DNA from: Desmodus rotundus
Lineage: Eukaryota > Chordata > Mammalia > Chiroptera > Phyllostomidae
DNA: 64,000 nucleotides
Reading direction: 5' to 3'
Assembly (NCBI RefSeq): GCF_022682495.2
Contig: NC_071398.1
Location: 96,437,705 to 96,501,704 of the forward strand
Within the stretch, counting starts at the first letter, position 1. Each line of letters opens with the position of its first letter. The notes beneath the pieces were generated by a model, which ran no database searches, was not told where the DNA came from, and saw only the letters and a list, made by a program, of their open reading frames with translations. A program made the position numbers and the translations under genes. Positions 35,960 through 45,692 of the stretch are shown here, one piece after another.

Positions 35960-36180
35960 CAGACGGATGAAATGTAAAAGGCTGCAGCCACTTTAGAAAA
36001 TACTTTCAGTTCCTCAAGTTCAGACACGTAGTAACCCTATCAACCCGCAATTCCCCTTCTAGTATATGGTCAGGAGAAATGAAAACACGCCCGCACAGAA
36101 ATGTGTGCACAGGCATCCGCAGCAGATTGTTCATTACAGCCAAAAAGTGGAAACAGCCCAAATGTCCTTCAAAGAGTTAT
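35960..36180 (+). mobile_element. L1 ORF2-end fragment, first copy
   Basis: 'cactttagaaaatactttca', 'gttcctcaag', 'ggagaaatgaaaacacgccc', and 'aaaagtggaaacagcccaaa' are L1 ORF2-end text. The same consensus segment recurs at about 36955-37165 inside the next fragment, so these are two overlapping L1 pieces in the same direction. Confidence 0.75.
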
Positions 36181-37560
36181 TACAGTTCCCGCTGCCATGG
36201 TTTTTGCATACATTGACAAACTGGTCCTAAAATGTATACAAATGCAAAGAACCCAGATATAAACCATTAGATTTAGAGGCAATTGATTTTCAACGAGCAT
36301 GCCATGATAGTTGAGTGGGGAGATAACCCTCTTTCCAACAAGTGGTGTTGGAAAACTGGATATTCACAGGCGAAAGGAAGAAGTTGGACCTCTAACTCAC
36401 ACTACACAGGACAAGTTAGCTCAAAGTGGATCATAAACTCACATGTAAGAGGTAAAATAATAAAACTCTTAGAAGAAAAACAGGAGTCAATATCTGTGAC
36501 TTTGGGTTAGGAGGCACACCCTTAGATATGACATCAAAACCACAAGTGACAAAGAACACAAAGAGAAAAGCAATTGGACTACATCAAAATTCAAAGTGTT
36601 TGTGCTACAAATATTACCACCAAGAAACTGAAAGGAAAATGCATAGAAGGAGAGAAAGTATTTGCAAATATGGTAAGGAATCTATACCCAAAATACATAA
36701 AGGCTACTTACAACTCAACACTATGGATGGAATACCAATTTAAAAAAGGACAAAGGGTATAAATAGACATTTCTCTAAAGAAGAAATATGGATGGCCAAC
36801 GAGCTCAGCATCATCTGTCATTAGAGAAATGCAAATCAGAACCACAATTAGCGGCCACTTCCCATCCACCATTATGGCTACAGTAAAAGATAGACAATGA
36901 CAAGTGTTGGCAAGGACGTGGGGAAAGTGGAACTCGCGCACATTGCTGGTGGAATGTGAAAGGGTGCAGACACTTTGAAAAATACTTTCAGTTCCTCAAA
37001 AGTTTAAACACAGAGTAGCCACATGACCCCACAACCCCATTTCTAGCATATACGGAAGAGAAATGAAAAGACATCCACACAGAGATGTGTGCGAAAGTAT
37101 CCACAGCAGCATTATTCATAATAGTCAAAAAGTGGAAACGACCCACATGTCCAACTGATGAGTAAATACAATGCAGTACATTCATACGATGGGGTATTAT
37201 TTGACCAGAAAAATGAATGGTGTACTGGTACACGCTGCAGCACGGATGACCCTTGAAAACACCGTGCTCAGGACAGAAGCCAGTTACGAAGGCCCCGCAT
37301 GGTACAACCCTGGTCCCCTGCCATTTCCCCAAGACGCAAACCCACAGAGACAGCAGGAGGAAGCTTTCCAGATCTGGAGGAAGGAAAAAATAGGGAGCAA
37401 CTGCTAATGTGTAGGGAGTTTCTTTAGGAGGTGATGAAAACATTTTGGAATCAAAATGAGGATAATCACACAACTTTGTGAATATCCTAAACGCGATTAT
37501 TAATTGTACACTTTAAAACGGACTTTTATGGTATGTGAATCTCCTTGAAAAAATCAAGAG
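36181..37560 (+). mobile_element. Old L1, sense: ORF2 C-terminal part and 3' UTR
   Basis: ORF2 text runs from about 36200 ('aagtggtgttggaaaactgg', 'cacatgtaagaggtaaaata', 'ggactacatcaaaattcaaa', 'gaaatgcaaatcagaaccac') through the terminal region. It continues into a 3' UTR ending 'gtacactttaaaacggactt', 'ttatggtatgtgaatctcc', and an A-rich end near 37560. Frames of 60-78 codons are separated by stops and shifts. It is an L1M-type element, inactive. Confidence 0.8.
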
Positions 37561-37934
37561 CAGCCTAAATCATCTGGTGTTTCGACAATAGAGCCACACA
37601 TGGGATGTATTGCTGAGCCATGCTGGACACGCACACGAGTGACCTGAAGCTTTGTGGCATGGTGGTCGGGGGGGTGGTCAGAACGCTCACGTTCCCCAGC
37701 TTCCTAACAACTACTCTGTTGATCTGAGCCTGCTCCTCTTTCCTTCCCATCCACACCTTAGTCCTCTACCACATATACAGGTCATCCCCAGTAGAAATTT
37801 TAGTCCTGCGTTTCCATATTCTGGGCAAGGATGCCCAGAATATCAGGAATTTTCCACGCATTCACTGACCAAGTGCAGAAGTGAGTGTAACCTATACCAA
37901 TAACACATTCAAAATGTGACCAAATCACTGGGGG
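37561..37934. other. Unassigned non-coding stretch
   Basis: Nothing recognised. Confidence 0.4.
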
Positions 37935-38045
37935 AGAGAGGCTCTGACAAACACAGATTCCAGGACCACCCCACCAGGGAGCCTGCCTTGATAAGCAGCC
38001 TCCCAGGAGAGTCCTAGGCACACCCACGCCTGAGAACCCTGCCTC
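37935..38045 (+). mobile_element. MER5-like hAT fragment
   Basis: 'acaaacacagattccaggac', 'caccccaccagg', and 'cacgcctgagaaccctgcct' follow the MER5A order and end as the right terminus would. The left end is missing. Confidence 0.5.
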
Positions 38046-39214
38046 CAGTGACAGAGCAAGACTCGCTGTGGAGCCCGTGCTTGTTCACTCAGCGATGAGG
38101 ATCATGGCCCAGAGGACCTGTCTTTGGACCCCCGTTTTTGCCATGACCTCTGTCCCCTTTGTCGCTGTGCTTTCCTGCCCCTATTACTGGCCACCTGGAG
38201 GCTCCTGGACCAGGGTGAGTGCACCACGTATCCACCCCCATTCCAGGCGCTCCGTGGAGCGGGTCTGGCAATTCTCCCCACTAGGGACAAAGTCTCCTGA
38301 GTGAGGCTCCCTCAAGGGCCTGAGGCCCATCTTTCCTTCTGTATTTGGAAAGACAGGGAAAGAGTGTTCAGGGAGTCAAAGGACCCACCATCCATGGAGC
38401 CATTTGCAACACAACTGAGCAAAATCAGAGGGGAAAACACTCCCATCTGTGTCCCTCAGAGGCAACAGGAAATCCTTCCGATGGTTATCTGGCTGACGTG
38501 TTTCGGCACGGCTGTGACTCACTCTCCATGCCCTGTGTATTTCTAGCAAATACCCTCACTGTAGGTCACTGGTTGAGGGTCAGTGGGCCTCTCCCATTCC
38601 CCTCCATTCACCTTCCCTCCATCTCTCAGGCAGCCTGACATCCAAGGACAGGCTTATAAAATAAAAGCTTTCCAAAGGAGTGGCTGGAAAAGTGGCATCA
38701 CTGGAAACAGGAATCACGCCCGCAGGCCAAGCCTGCCCGCCTCTGCTGCAATACGGTGAGAACCAATCCGAAAACAAGGCCTCTGAAGTCAACTGAAACT
38801 TTTTTTTTAAACAACCTACATCAAGAATGCAAACTAATTAATTGCTTTAAAAATAATTCTCAGCTGTTATCATTTTTACACCACAATAAGGATGTCTTTG
38901 AATATTTCAGTGTCCAAAGTTGTAAAAGAGAAGTGATTCCTGCTCCCCCAATATCTTTCTAGATCCAGTGCCTCTAGAAGGTACACCTGACCTTCTCTTC
39001 TCGGTGGTTTTTTCCTGGCCTGAGGCTGAGGATGAAGAATAGCAGCCCTGCAGCCCTGGAAAGGCCACCATTGTCCCTTCACCAGTACACTGTGCTCCAC
39101 GCAGGGAACTGAAAGGTTGGCCTCAGGGTAAAGAAAGCTACCAGAGTGAAGCAGAGGCAGGGCCCTGGGTGCACAATGACCTGGAAAGCTCATGACACCC
39201 TGAGGCTTGGGCTA
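38046..39214. other. Unassigned non-coding stretch
   Basis: No gene. Frames of 60-105 codons on both strands overlap and lack domains. Bases 38790-38960 are AT-rich and unassigned. Confidence 0.4.
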
Positions 39215-39318
39215 CGTCCGTGACTGATTACATTCAGCATCTCTGGGCAGGAGACCCAAGAATCAGCCTTTCAAGAACTCCTCAGTTGGTTCCAATGAAC
39301 AGCCATGGTTGAGAACTA
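39215..39318 (+). mobile_element. MER5-like hAT fragment, right end
   Basis: 'attcagcatctctgggcagg', 'ccaagaatcagcctttcaag', and 'atggttgagaactatgg' match the second half of MER5A in order. Diverged. Confidence 0.45.
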
Positions 39319-41959
39319 TGGAACAGAGGAAAGAGAAAGACACCCCTGCTGTGTGGAAGGCGAGGCCACGCGCAGGTTGGGTCCACGCGATTATCCTGGA
39401 AGCGCCAGGCTCCCCAGCCCTGCCCCCAGCTCCCGGAAGAGGGAGAAACTGTCCTGCCCCCCATCCCTCCTTTCAGCTGTTAACCCCTCCTTTAGACATC
39501 TTCCTCATTGCAGATGCCTTCGATGCTCAAAGTAACTTGGTGCTATCTTTATTTAACGCTTTTCCTTTGTTGTTGTTGCACACCATTACTTATTACACTT
39601 ACGATAGCAAGGAGGATAAGCGCTTTCTAACCACAAGCTATCACCTTGAAGAAAATGCAGGGATGGCAGGCTATCTTAGCTGGTGTGTGAATAGTCCTGA
39701 TTTCCCTGTTTGCAACTTTTTAAACGGTGGCACTTTAATGAACAGTGAGGCTGAGTGATTTTTTTCCGGCATCCTTTGTACAAAGTCTCCTAAGATGCAT
39801 CACAGTTGGGCTGTCCAGTCAGAGTCCAGACAGTTATGATGCGATCAAAGGGAATCTGGCAAACAAAAAGGAGAACAGAAATGTTGATTAAAACGACAGG
39901 ACTGTTTTTATGAGGCTTCTCTGAAATTGGCATTTTCCAGATTTCATCTTCTGAAAGACTCAACTCACACTAAAATGTCCTGGAAGTCAGTTTTACCTTA
40001 TAGCTCTGAAGAGGAAAAGAGTCGTGTTTACTTCTCCATGGAAAGACTTCAGCAGTCCTATTAGATAAATATCATCGCCGTGCATTTAAATAGTTTTCTT
40101 ATTACTGACTATTTCCCTGGAGCCAAGCATTTATGTTATGTCACTGCTGAAAAAGGGCAAGTCAACCATTGCTGAATCAGTGGTTTTGTCCAATGTATCT
40201 CTGATTTGAGGAAGTCAACTTTTTAATGGGAACTAAAAATGCGAAGTGCTCATACCCCAGCCCCTGATCAGGACCTTTCCCTATTTCAGTTTGAGAGCCA
40301 TTTGCTCTTGTCTGTTGCCACTGAGTGTAGCGGCCGGTCATTTCTCAGGGTGCATGGATGTGAACATGAAGAAAGCAGTTCTTGCTATAAAGGAATATAA
40401 AAAGCTCAAGCATCAGTGGTAACATCTGTGCAGTGGATGGAGAAAGGGACCTTCCCGTTAAATCATAACCACGTTCACAGAATACACATGCGGTTGAGAC
40501 GGGGCAGCACTGTGACCGTGCTGGGGACAAGACAGACAGACAAGACCACACTGCAAACGCAAGAATGACTCCTGATCTCCCCACCTTGTCTGACTGCTAC
40601 TTTACCCATGGCAACTCCGAATCTGCATTTAACCCTCCTGCCTTTTAGACAAAAATGAATAAGCTAATGAGCCTCCAGTCCACGCCTGGTCTCAGCTTCC
40701 TTCATTCCTCCTTGGAACCCTCCAGCTCAGGCCTGCAGCAAACTCCTTCTGACGGCCCCGCGATGACCTCCGCTCCTCGCAGGCATTCTCTCGCCAGGGC
40801 AGCAAGACTCCTAATGGGAATTGGGACTCGGCTCTGCTCATCAGTGGGCCTTCTGGACAGTAGGAATGACGGCTCGGCCCTCCCAGGAGAGGGTGTGCCC
40901 TTCAAAACGCAGTCGTGTAAACCGCAGGCTCCTCGTGCAGCGGGGCTGGCAGGTGCCAGGCCAGCCGAGCATGGCCACTCACAGCCCTTGCTCAGTAATG
41001 CACGACCGGTCATCTGAAATCTCTCACTTCCTCTACCCTCGCCAGTTTTTCTCTGCCTCCTCGGACAGATGGCGCATCAGGGATGAAAGGGGCAGCAGAC
41101 ATTTGCACTGTTCCTTAGGATTTACAAACCAAGTTGACCACCTCTGCTCTACTTCACTTTCACAACACACCTGTACGCAGGTGTGGTGGGTCCGTTTTAA
41201 CAAGGTGGAAACTGGTGTGCAGAGATGCAGATGTCCTGAGCAACCCCACGTCCCCGGTGTGACCAGCTTTGGACAGTTATTCTGTAAAACGTGGCTGTGC
41301 TGTAGGTTGCTTTGACCTCCCAGGAGCGCGCAGGTGAGCCAAAGGATGCCGGCCTCTGCTCTTGTCTGTGGACCTTCCTTCCTGGAGCACAGTCTCCTCA
41401 AAGTTAGGGATCATGTCGTGCATTTCTCTTGCTTCTCCCATACCCTGGTCTATGTAATGCTTAGCACACACCAGTCCCTTTATAAGAAGTCAGTGATCGA
41501 ATGAAACACATCAACACTTCTCAGAGGAGACAAAAGGAACATAACTGTTTTAAAGCACCAGAACTTTCCTATCTTTGCCTCACAGCTGCACCACCAGAGG
41601 CTGTTGTCACTGTGATTCCGTGGGGTGCTTGGCATCGAAGCAATTTTCGTGCTGAGTGGTTTTTCCTTTCTTGCTATGGTTTCTGCACTGGAAACGGGCT
41701 GGTAGGTTCAAACTGCAATGCTATGTTTGCTTCCCAGAGTTTCACGTGGATTTAGAAAGTGCATGGAGAGCAGGGGGTTGGCACTGTGGGGCGCTGTCCA
41801 GACGCCCCTTTAAGGCAGGGCTTCTGTGTCCAGCTGTTGGGATGCTGCTGGCACGAGCTTTCACCTAGCAGTCCTTTCAGGGGCTGCCTGAGCAACAGTG
41901 AGCTGCCCAGGGGTTGCACCCTTTTACCAGAGTGACCCACATCCAGTGACTAATCAGTG
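39319..41959. other. Unassigned 2.6 kb
   Basis: Several frames of 103-164 codons occur (39309-39758, 40655-41017 and 40821-41315 plus; 41401-41033 minus), in part on both strands of the same bases. I recognise no domain in any. Bases 41405-41490 look like a degraded L2 tail. Confidence 0.35.
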
Positions 41960-42195
41960 AGAGTGTAAACCCTGGCCATCTTGGCCTAATTCAGGACAGC
42001 TCTGAGGTGGCATCTTGCATCAGAGCTGCCCATGAACTTGCCATGAGTCAGCATCATGACTCACCTTCTGCGGAATCCTGCTTTCTTTTCCTCCCTGTGT
42101 CAGGTGGTGAGCCTCAGGGCTCTCCCAAGTAAACATTTGGCACGTTAAACTCTTAGTCTGCTTCTTATGGAACCCAACCTGATGGAGGAGATCTG
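41960..42195 (+). mobile_element. Possible ERVL-type LTR fragment
   Basis: A terminal phrase 'tctgcttcttatggaaccca' and 'acctga' resembles the 3' part of some old ERVL LTRs. There is no partner LTR and no internal sequence. Low confidence. Confidence 0.25.
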
Positions 42196-42954
42196 TGGGG
42201 AGTTGGGGGGAGGGCTTAGTTGGTCCATGAGAAGAAGGTGAACACTCCATGAACCCTCAAGAATATAAAGTAGCAGCATGTGTTTGGCTGTGGTGTTAAA
42301 GCTGACGGCGCACGACACAGAGAATGTTTGGATGAGCCTGTGCCATCGCTGATGCCTCCTACACTGTGAGGATAAGACAAGGGAAACTGTGCCACCTGAA
42401 AGCGGGCTCCCCAGGGCCCCAGGGGCTTCCCAGCCTTTGCTCGGCTGCCAAAACTCTTCCCACGTTCTTTGCCTTTAAAGCTAAGTAGACTGTTCTTGTG
42501 CTCTTGATACTTTTTAATCCAATAATAGAGCAGGTGTGCATCATTTTTGCCCTCCTGTCTCCTCCTAATGTTGAGATAACTCTCTGAACTTCTGATTGTG
42601 TTGATGACATTTCCCTTCATTTTCACCCCAGTTTGAGCCTGGGAAGACAGACTTCAGGTGGTCATTGGTTTACTCTTCAAACCCTCCTTTCTCTCCCGGA
42701 ACTGAAGGTGCAGATCCGCTAATTAGCATCCTTTGGGCTGTGATGTGCACGGGGGCAAGCAAGAGGCTCCGCTCGCTCCACTAAGTACCCTATCACTTAA
42801 ATGAATGTCAGGGTACTCCTTAGCTCCTGGCCTCAGTGAATCCCATTGGCCCTGCCCAACTCGGAACCCAGGGTCCAGGTGGCCCACAGGGGCAATGACA
42901 ACAGAAATGTCCTCTTTGACACAGGCCAATAATTTCTCCTCTGCTCCAGCCCAA
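42196..42954. other. Unassigned non-coding stretch
   Basis: A 136-codon minus-strand frame (42626-42216) has no domain. Nothing else was recognised. Confidence 0.4.
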
Positions 42955-43860
42955 TACTACTTTAATTGTTTGTTAATTAAGGTGTAATTGGCATATAACA
43001 TTCTATTAGTTCAGGTGTACAGCGTAATGATTTGTGTACCCTGCCAAGGGATCTCTCTAGCTACCCTCTGTCACAGAAGTGACAGAAGTCTACCCAGAAG
43101 TGACAATTTTCTTTTTCTGCGATGAGGCCTTTTGAGGTTTGCTGTCTTGGCCACTTACAGATACCACACACAGTGTCACAGACTATAAAGTCCCCCTGCT
43201 GTACGTCACATCCCCAGGACTGACTTGCTTTATGACTGGACGTTTGGGCCTCTTGACCCCTTTCACCCATCTAGCCCACCTCCCCAGCCCCCCACCTCTC
43301 TGGCAACCACCACTCTGCTCTCTGCATCTGTGAGTTATGTTTTGTTTCTTAGATTCCACGTGTAAATGTGACTGTACGGTATTTGTCTTTCTCTAATTTA
43401 TTTCACAGCGTAACCCATGTTGTCGCGTATGGCAACATTTTATTCTTTTCTTTTTAAAGAATTAAGAGTAACCACATTGGCCATTTTATTTTTTAAAGAT
43501 TTTATTTATTTTTTAGAGAGTGGAAGGGAGGGAGAAAGAGAGGGAGTGAAACAGTGTGTGGTTGCCTCTTGTGTGCCCCCCTACTGGAGACCTGGCCTGC
43601 AACCCAGGCATGCGCCCTGACTGGGAATCAAACCAGTGATCCTTTGATTTGTAGGCCACACTCAGTCCACTGAGCCACAGCAGCCAGGGCAACACTGTAT
43701 TCTTTTCATGGTTAAGTAATATTCTATTGTGCATATATACAGCACATCTTCATCCATTCATCCTCCGATGGACACAGGTTGCTTCCACAGCTTGGCTGTT
43801 GTAAAAAATGCTGCAGTATACATAGGGGTTCGTGTATCTTTACATTGAGTGTTTCTGTTT
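42955..43860 (-). mobile_element. Old L1, antisense, split by a Ves SINE
   Basis: Reversed L1 3' UTR ('aaggtgtaattggcatataa', 'agttcaggtgtacagcgtaa', 'caaccaccactctgctctct') leads into reversed ORF2-end text ('tgtaaatgtgactgtacgg', then after the SINE 'ggttaagtaatattctattg', 'catccattcatcctccgatg'). The SINE insertion at 43451-43687 divides it. The two L1 halves join correctly if the insert and one duplication are ignored. Confidence 0.8.
43451..43687 (-). mobile_element. Ves-type SINE, antisense, with non-SINE 3' extension
   Basis: The SINE body occupies 43495-43687. The reversed B box is at 43624-43634 and the reversed A box at 43667-43677. The reversed tail has AATAAA hexamers and a TCTTT terminator-like end at 43495-43510. 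Near-perfect 20-bp target duplications flank the whole insert (43431-43450 and 43688-43707, 18/20 identical). Between the SINE tail and the left duplication lie about 44 bases (43451-43494) that are neither SINE nor the host L1. These are most simply read as 3' flanking sequence carried from the source locus. Confidence 0.85.
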
Positions 43861-44419
43861 CCTTCAGAGGTGAGGCTGGGACAGAACACAGACCACCTGT
43901 AGGTTAAGTAGCTGTGGCAACATAGGCAGCGTTAGTTGCAGGGGCTTCAGGCACCATGGCCCTTGAGTCTCTTTCTGCCGTGTTTCCCCCAACCTCTCCT
44001 GTCTCCTCTGTGTCTGTGGACTTTCCCCGTTGAACAGCTACTTGTTGGAGATACATGCATCCCTACTTGGAACACACATCCCTACTTGGAACACGCATCC
44101 CTACTTGGAACACGCATCCCTACTTGGAACACGACTCCTCTCAAAGGCCAGTGCCTCTCTTTCCTGAGTCTGCAAATATGAATGTGTACATAGTGCTTGT
44201 GATTTCATTACTCGGGAGCCAAATATAATAAGCACAGTTCATGGAAAGAACAAGGAGCTTGGCTTTAGTCCCAGCCACTTAATTCATCAACTAATATTTA
44301 TTTATTCTCTGGGTACAAGATTATGGTAAATTTTGTTAACTGGCCAACATGTTCATTAGGGTGTTTTGATTTACTTTTATTTTTATGTGCCTGTGTCCAG
44401 CTTTCGCCTACTAACCATT
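43861..44419. other. Unassigned stretch around a minisatellite
   Basis: No gene is visible. It contains the 19-bp tandem repeat listed separately. Confidence 0.4.
44058..44133. repeat. 19-bp minisatellite, four copies
   Basis: Unit catccctacttggaacacg. Starts fall exactly 19 bases apart at 44058, 44077, 44096 and 44115. Copies differ by only one or two bases, so the expansion is recent or is being homogenised. The unit is not a multiple of three, so it is not a conserved protein repeat. Confidence 0.95.
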
Positions 44420-45105
44420 CTCCTGGCTCTCATTTGCTTCCTTCCAGTCCACTTGCTACACAAAAGCCAAAGGATTCTTTCAATCAGAAAATCCCATTGT
44501 CTTCCTTTGTTCCCTAAAACTCTCTAGTGACTTCTAATGTACTTTAAATGAAGCCCAAATGTCTTTCTAAAGCCTGCAAGAATCTCCATGATCTGGCCCC
44601 CATGTACTTTCCTGCCTCCTCGGCCACTATTTTCCCCTTCCGTGCTCACCAGCCTACGGTCACCACAGTCTTGCTGCCCCTCCACAGTTCAGTCTCCTCT
44701 CCACAGGGCCTTTGTGCTTGCTGTTCTCTTGCCCTGCTTTCACATGACTGGCCTCCCTTTTGGTTACTCAGGTCTCGAGTCAAACATTACCTTCCCCAGG
44801 AAATGTGAGCACTTTCTGTACCTTAGCAATCCCTATTTAGCCACAATAACACTTTTTTATGCAGCAATTGTAACTAGCTGAACAAACGTGTATCTCTATC
44901 CATTCATCTCTCTCTTCATTCACTTTTCTGTGAGTTGGTTGTTAAGTACTTTGCTTTTTTTTTCTGTCTCTTCTCACTTAAAATCTAAGTTGCATGAAAT
45001 CTAAGTTGCAGAGGAATTTTCTGTCTTGTTCATGCCTACACTGCCAGATATACTAGGAAAATAAGTATTTTCTGAATACATAAGTAAATGAATACACATG
45101 CCATA
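44420..45105 (+). mobile_element. L2 LINE, sense, about 0.7 kb
   Basis: The longest L2 here: 'gaatctccatgatctggccc', 'cagggcctttgtgcttgctg', 'ttctcttgccctgctttcac', 'gtctcgagtcaaacattacc', then the 3' UTR 'ttctgtcttgttcatgccta'. The coding end remains open for 86 codons (44548-44808) but is not a functional protein. A 16-bp tandem duplication (44981-45012) lies in the 3' UTR. Confidence 0.7.
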
Positions 45106-45514
45106 GAGAAAATTTTGAAGAATGATAGTAATCTAAAGTTTTTTTTAAAAAAACTAATCAATCATTTATGAGACGCCGAAAGAGTAATCGAGTCATTATA
45201 TAGCCTATTACAAAATCTGAACTAGTTAGGGGGAAGTAAGCATGATGTCTAGACACACTTTCAGCAGAGAATATTGGAGTGCAAAGGAGTGTTAGAAGTT
45301 CATTGGCCATACCCTTTTCTCAGGGCTTGACTGCTTGCCAACCCCAAGCAGAAAAGTGTCTTCTCTTTGAGCAAAAGCCTTCAGCTTCTTCCTTTTAGCC
45401 ACAGTGAAGTTGTTGGGACCCGGAAAGTAGTCTGAGAGCACAATTCAAATTCAGACCACCCCTCCAAAAATGTCATCACAGAAGGCAGTCCATGTTTATA
45501 TTTTCTTTGTTGTT
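45106..45514. other. Unassigned non-coding stretch
   Basis: Nothing recognised. Confidence 0.4.
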
Positions 45515-45692
45515 GTTTAAATTTTTTTTTTGTTATTCAATTACAGTTGTGTGCCTTTTCTCCCCATCCCTCCACCCCACCCCACCTGAACCCCCCTCCC
45601 TCCCCCACCTCCACCCTCCCCCTTGATTTGGTCCCTGTGTCCTTTATAGTAGTTCCTGTAATCCCCTCTCCTCACTGTCCCCTCCCCAATAA
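45515..45692 (-). mobile_element. Bat-type L1 3' UTR, antisense, 5'-truncated
   Basis: A T run at 45521-45531 (the reversed poly(A)) is followed by 'gttattcaattacagttgtg', 'tctccccatccctccacccc', and 'ctttatagtagttcctgtaa'. I associate this 3' UTR with relatively young bat L1. Its C-rich strand is G-rich on the element's own strand. No clear target duplication. Confidence 0.7.

Noticed and set aside
39309..39758. 149-codon plus-strand frame
   Set aside because: The end looks somewhat protein-like, but there is no domain, no known homologue in memory, and an overlapping frame of equal quality.
40821..41401. Overlapping 164- and 122-codon frames on opposite strands
   Set aside because: Both strands are open over the same GC-richer bases, which points to composition and not coding.
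44058..44133. CRISPR-like array
   Set aside because: Units are contiguous 19-mers without spacers, in a mammalian genome.
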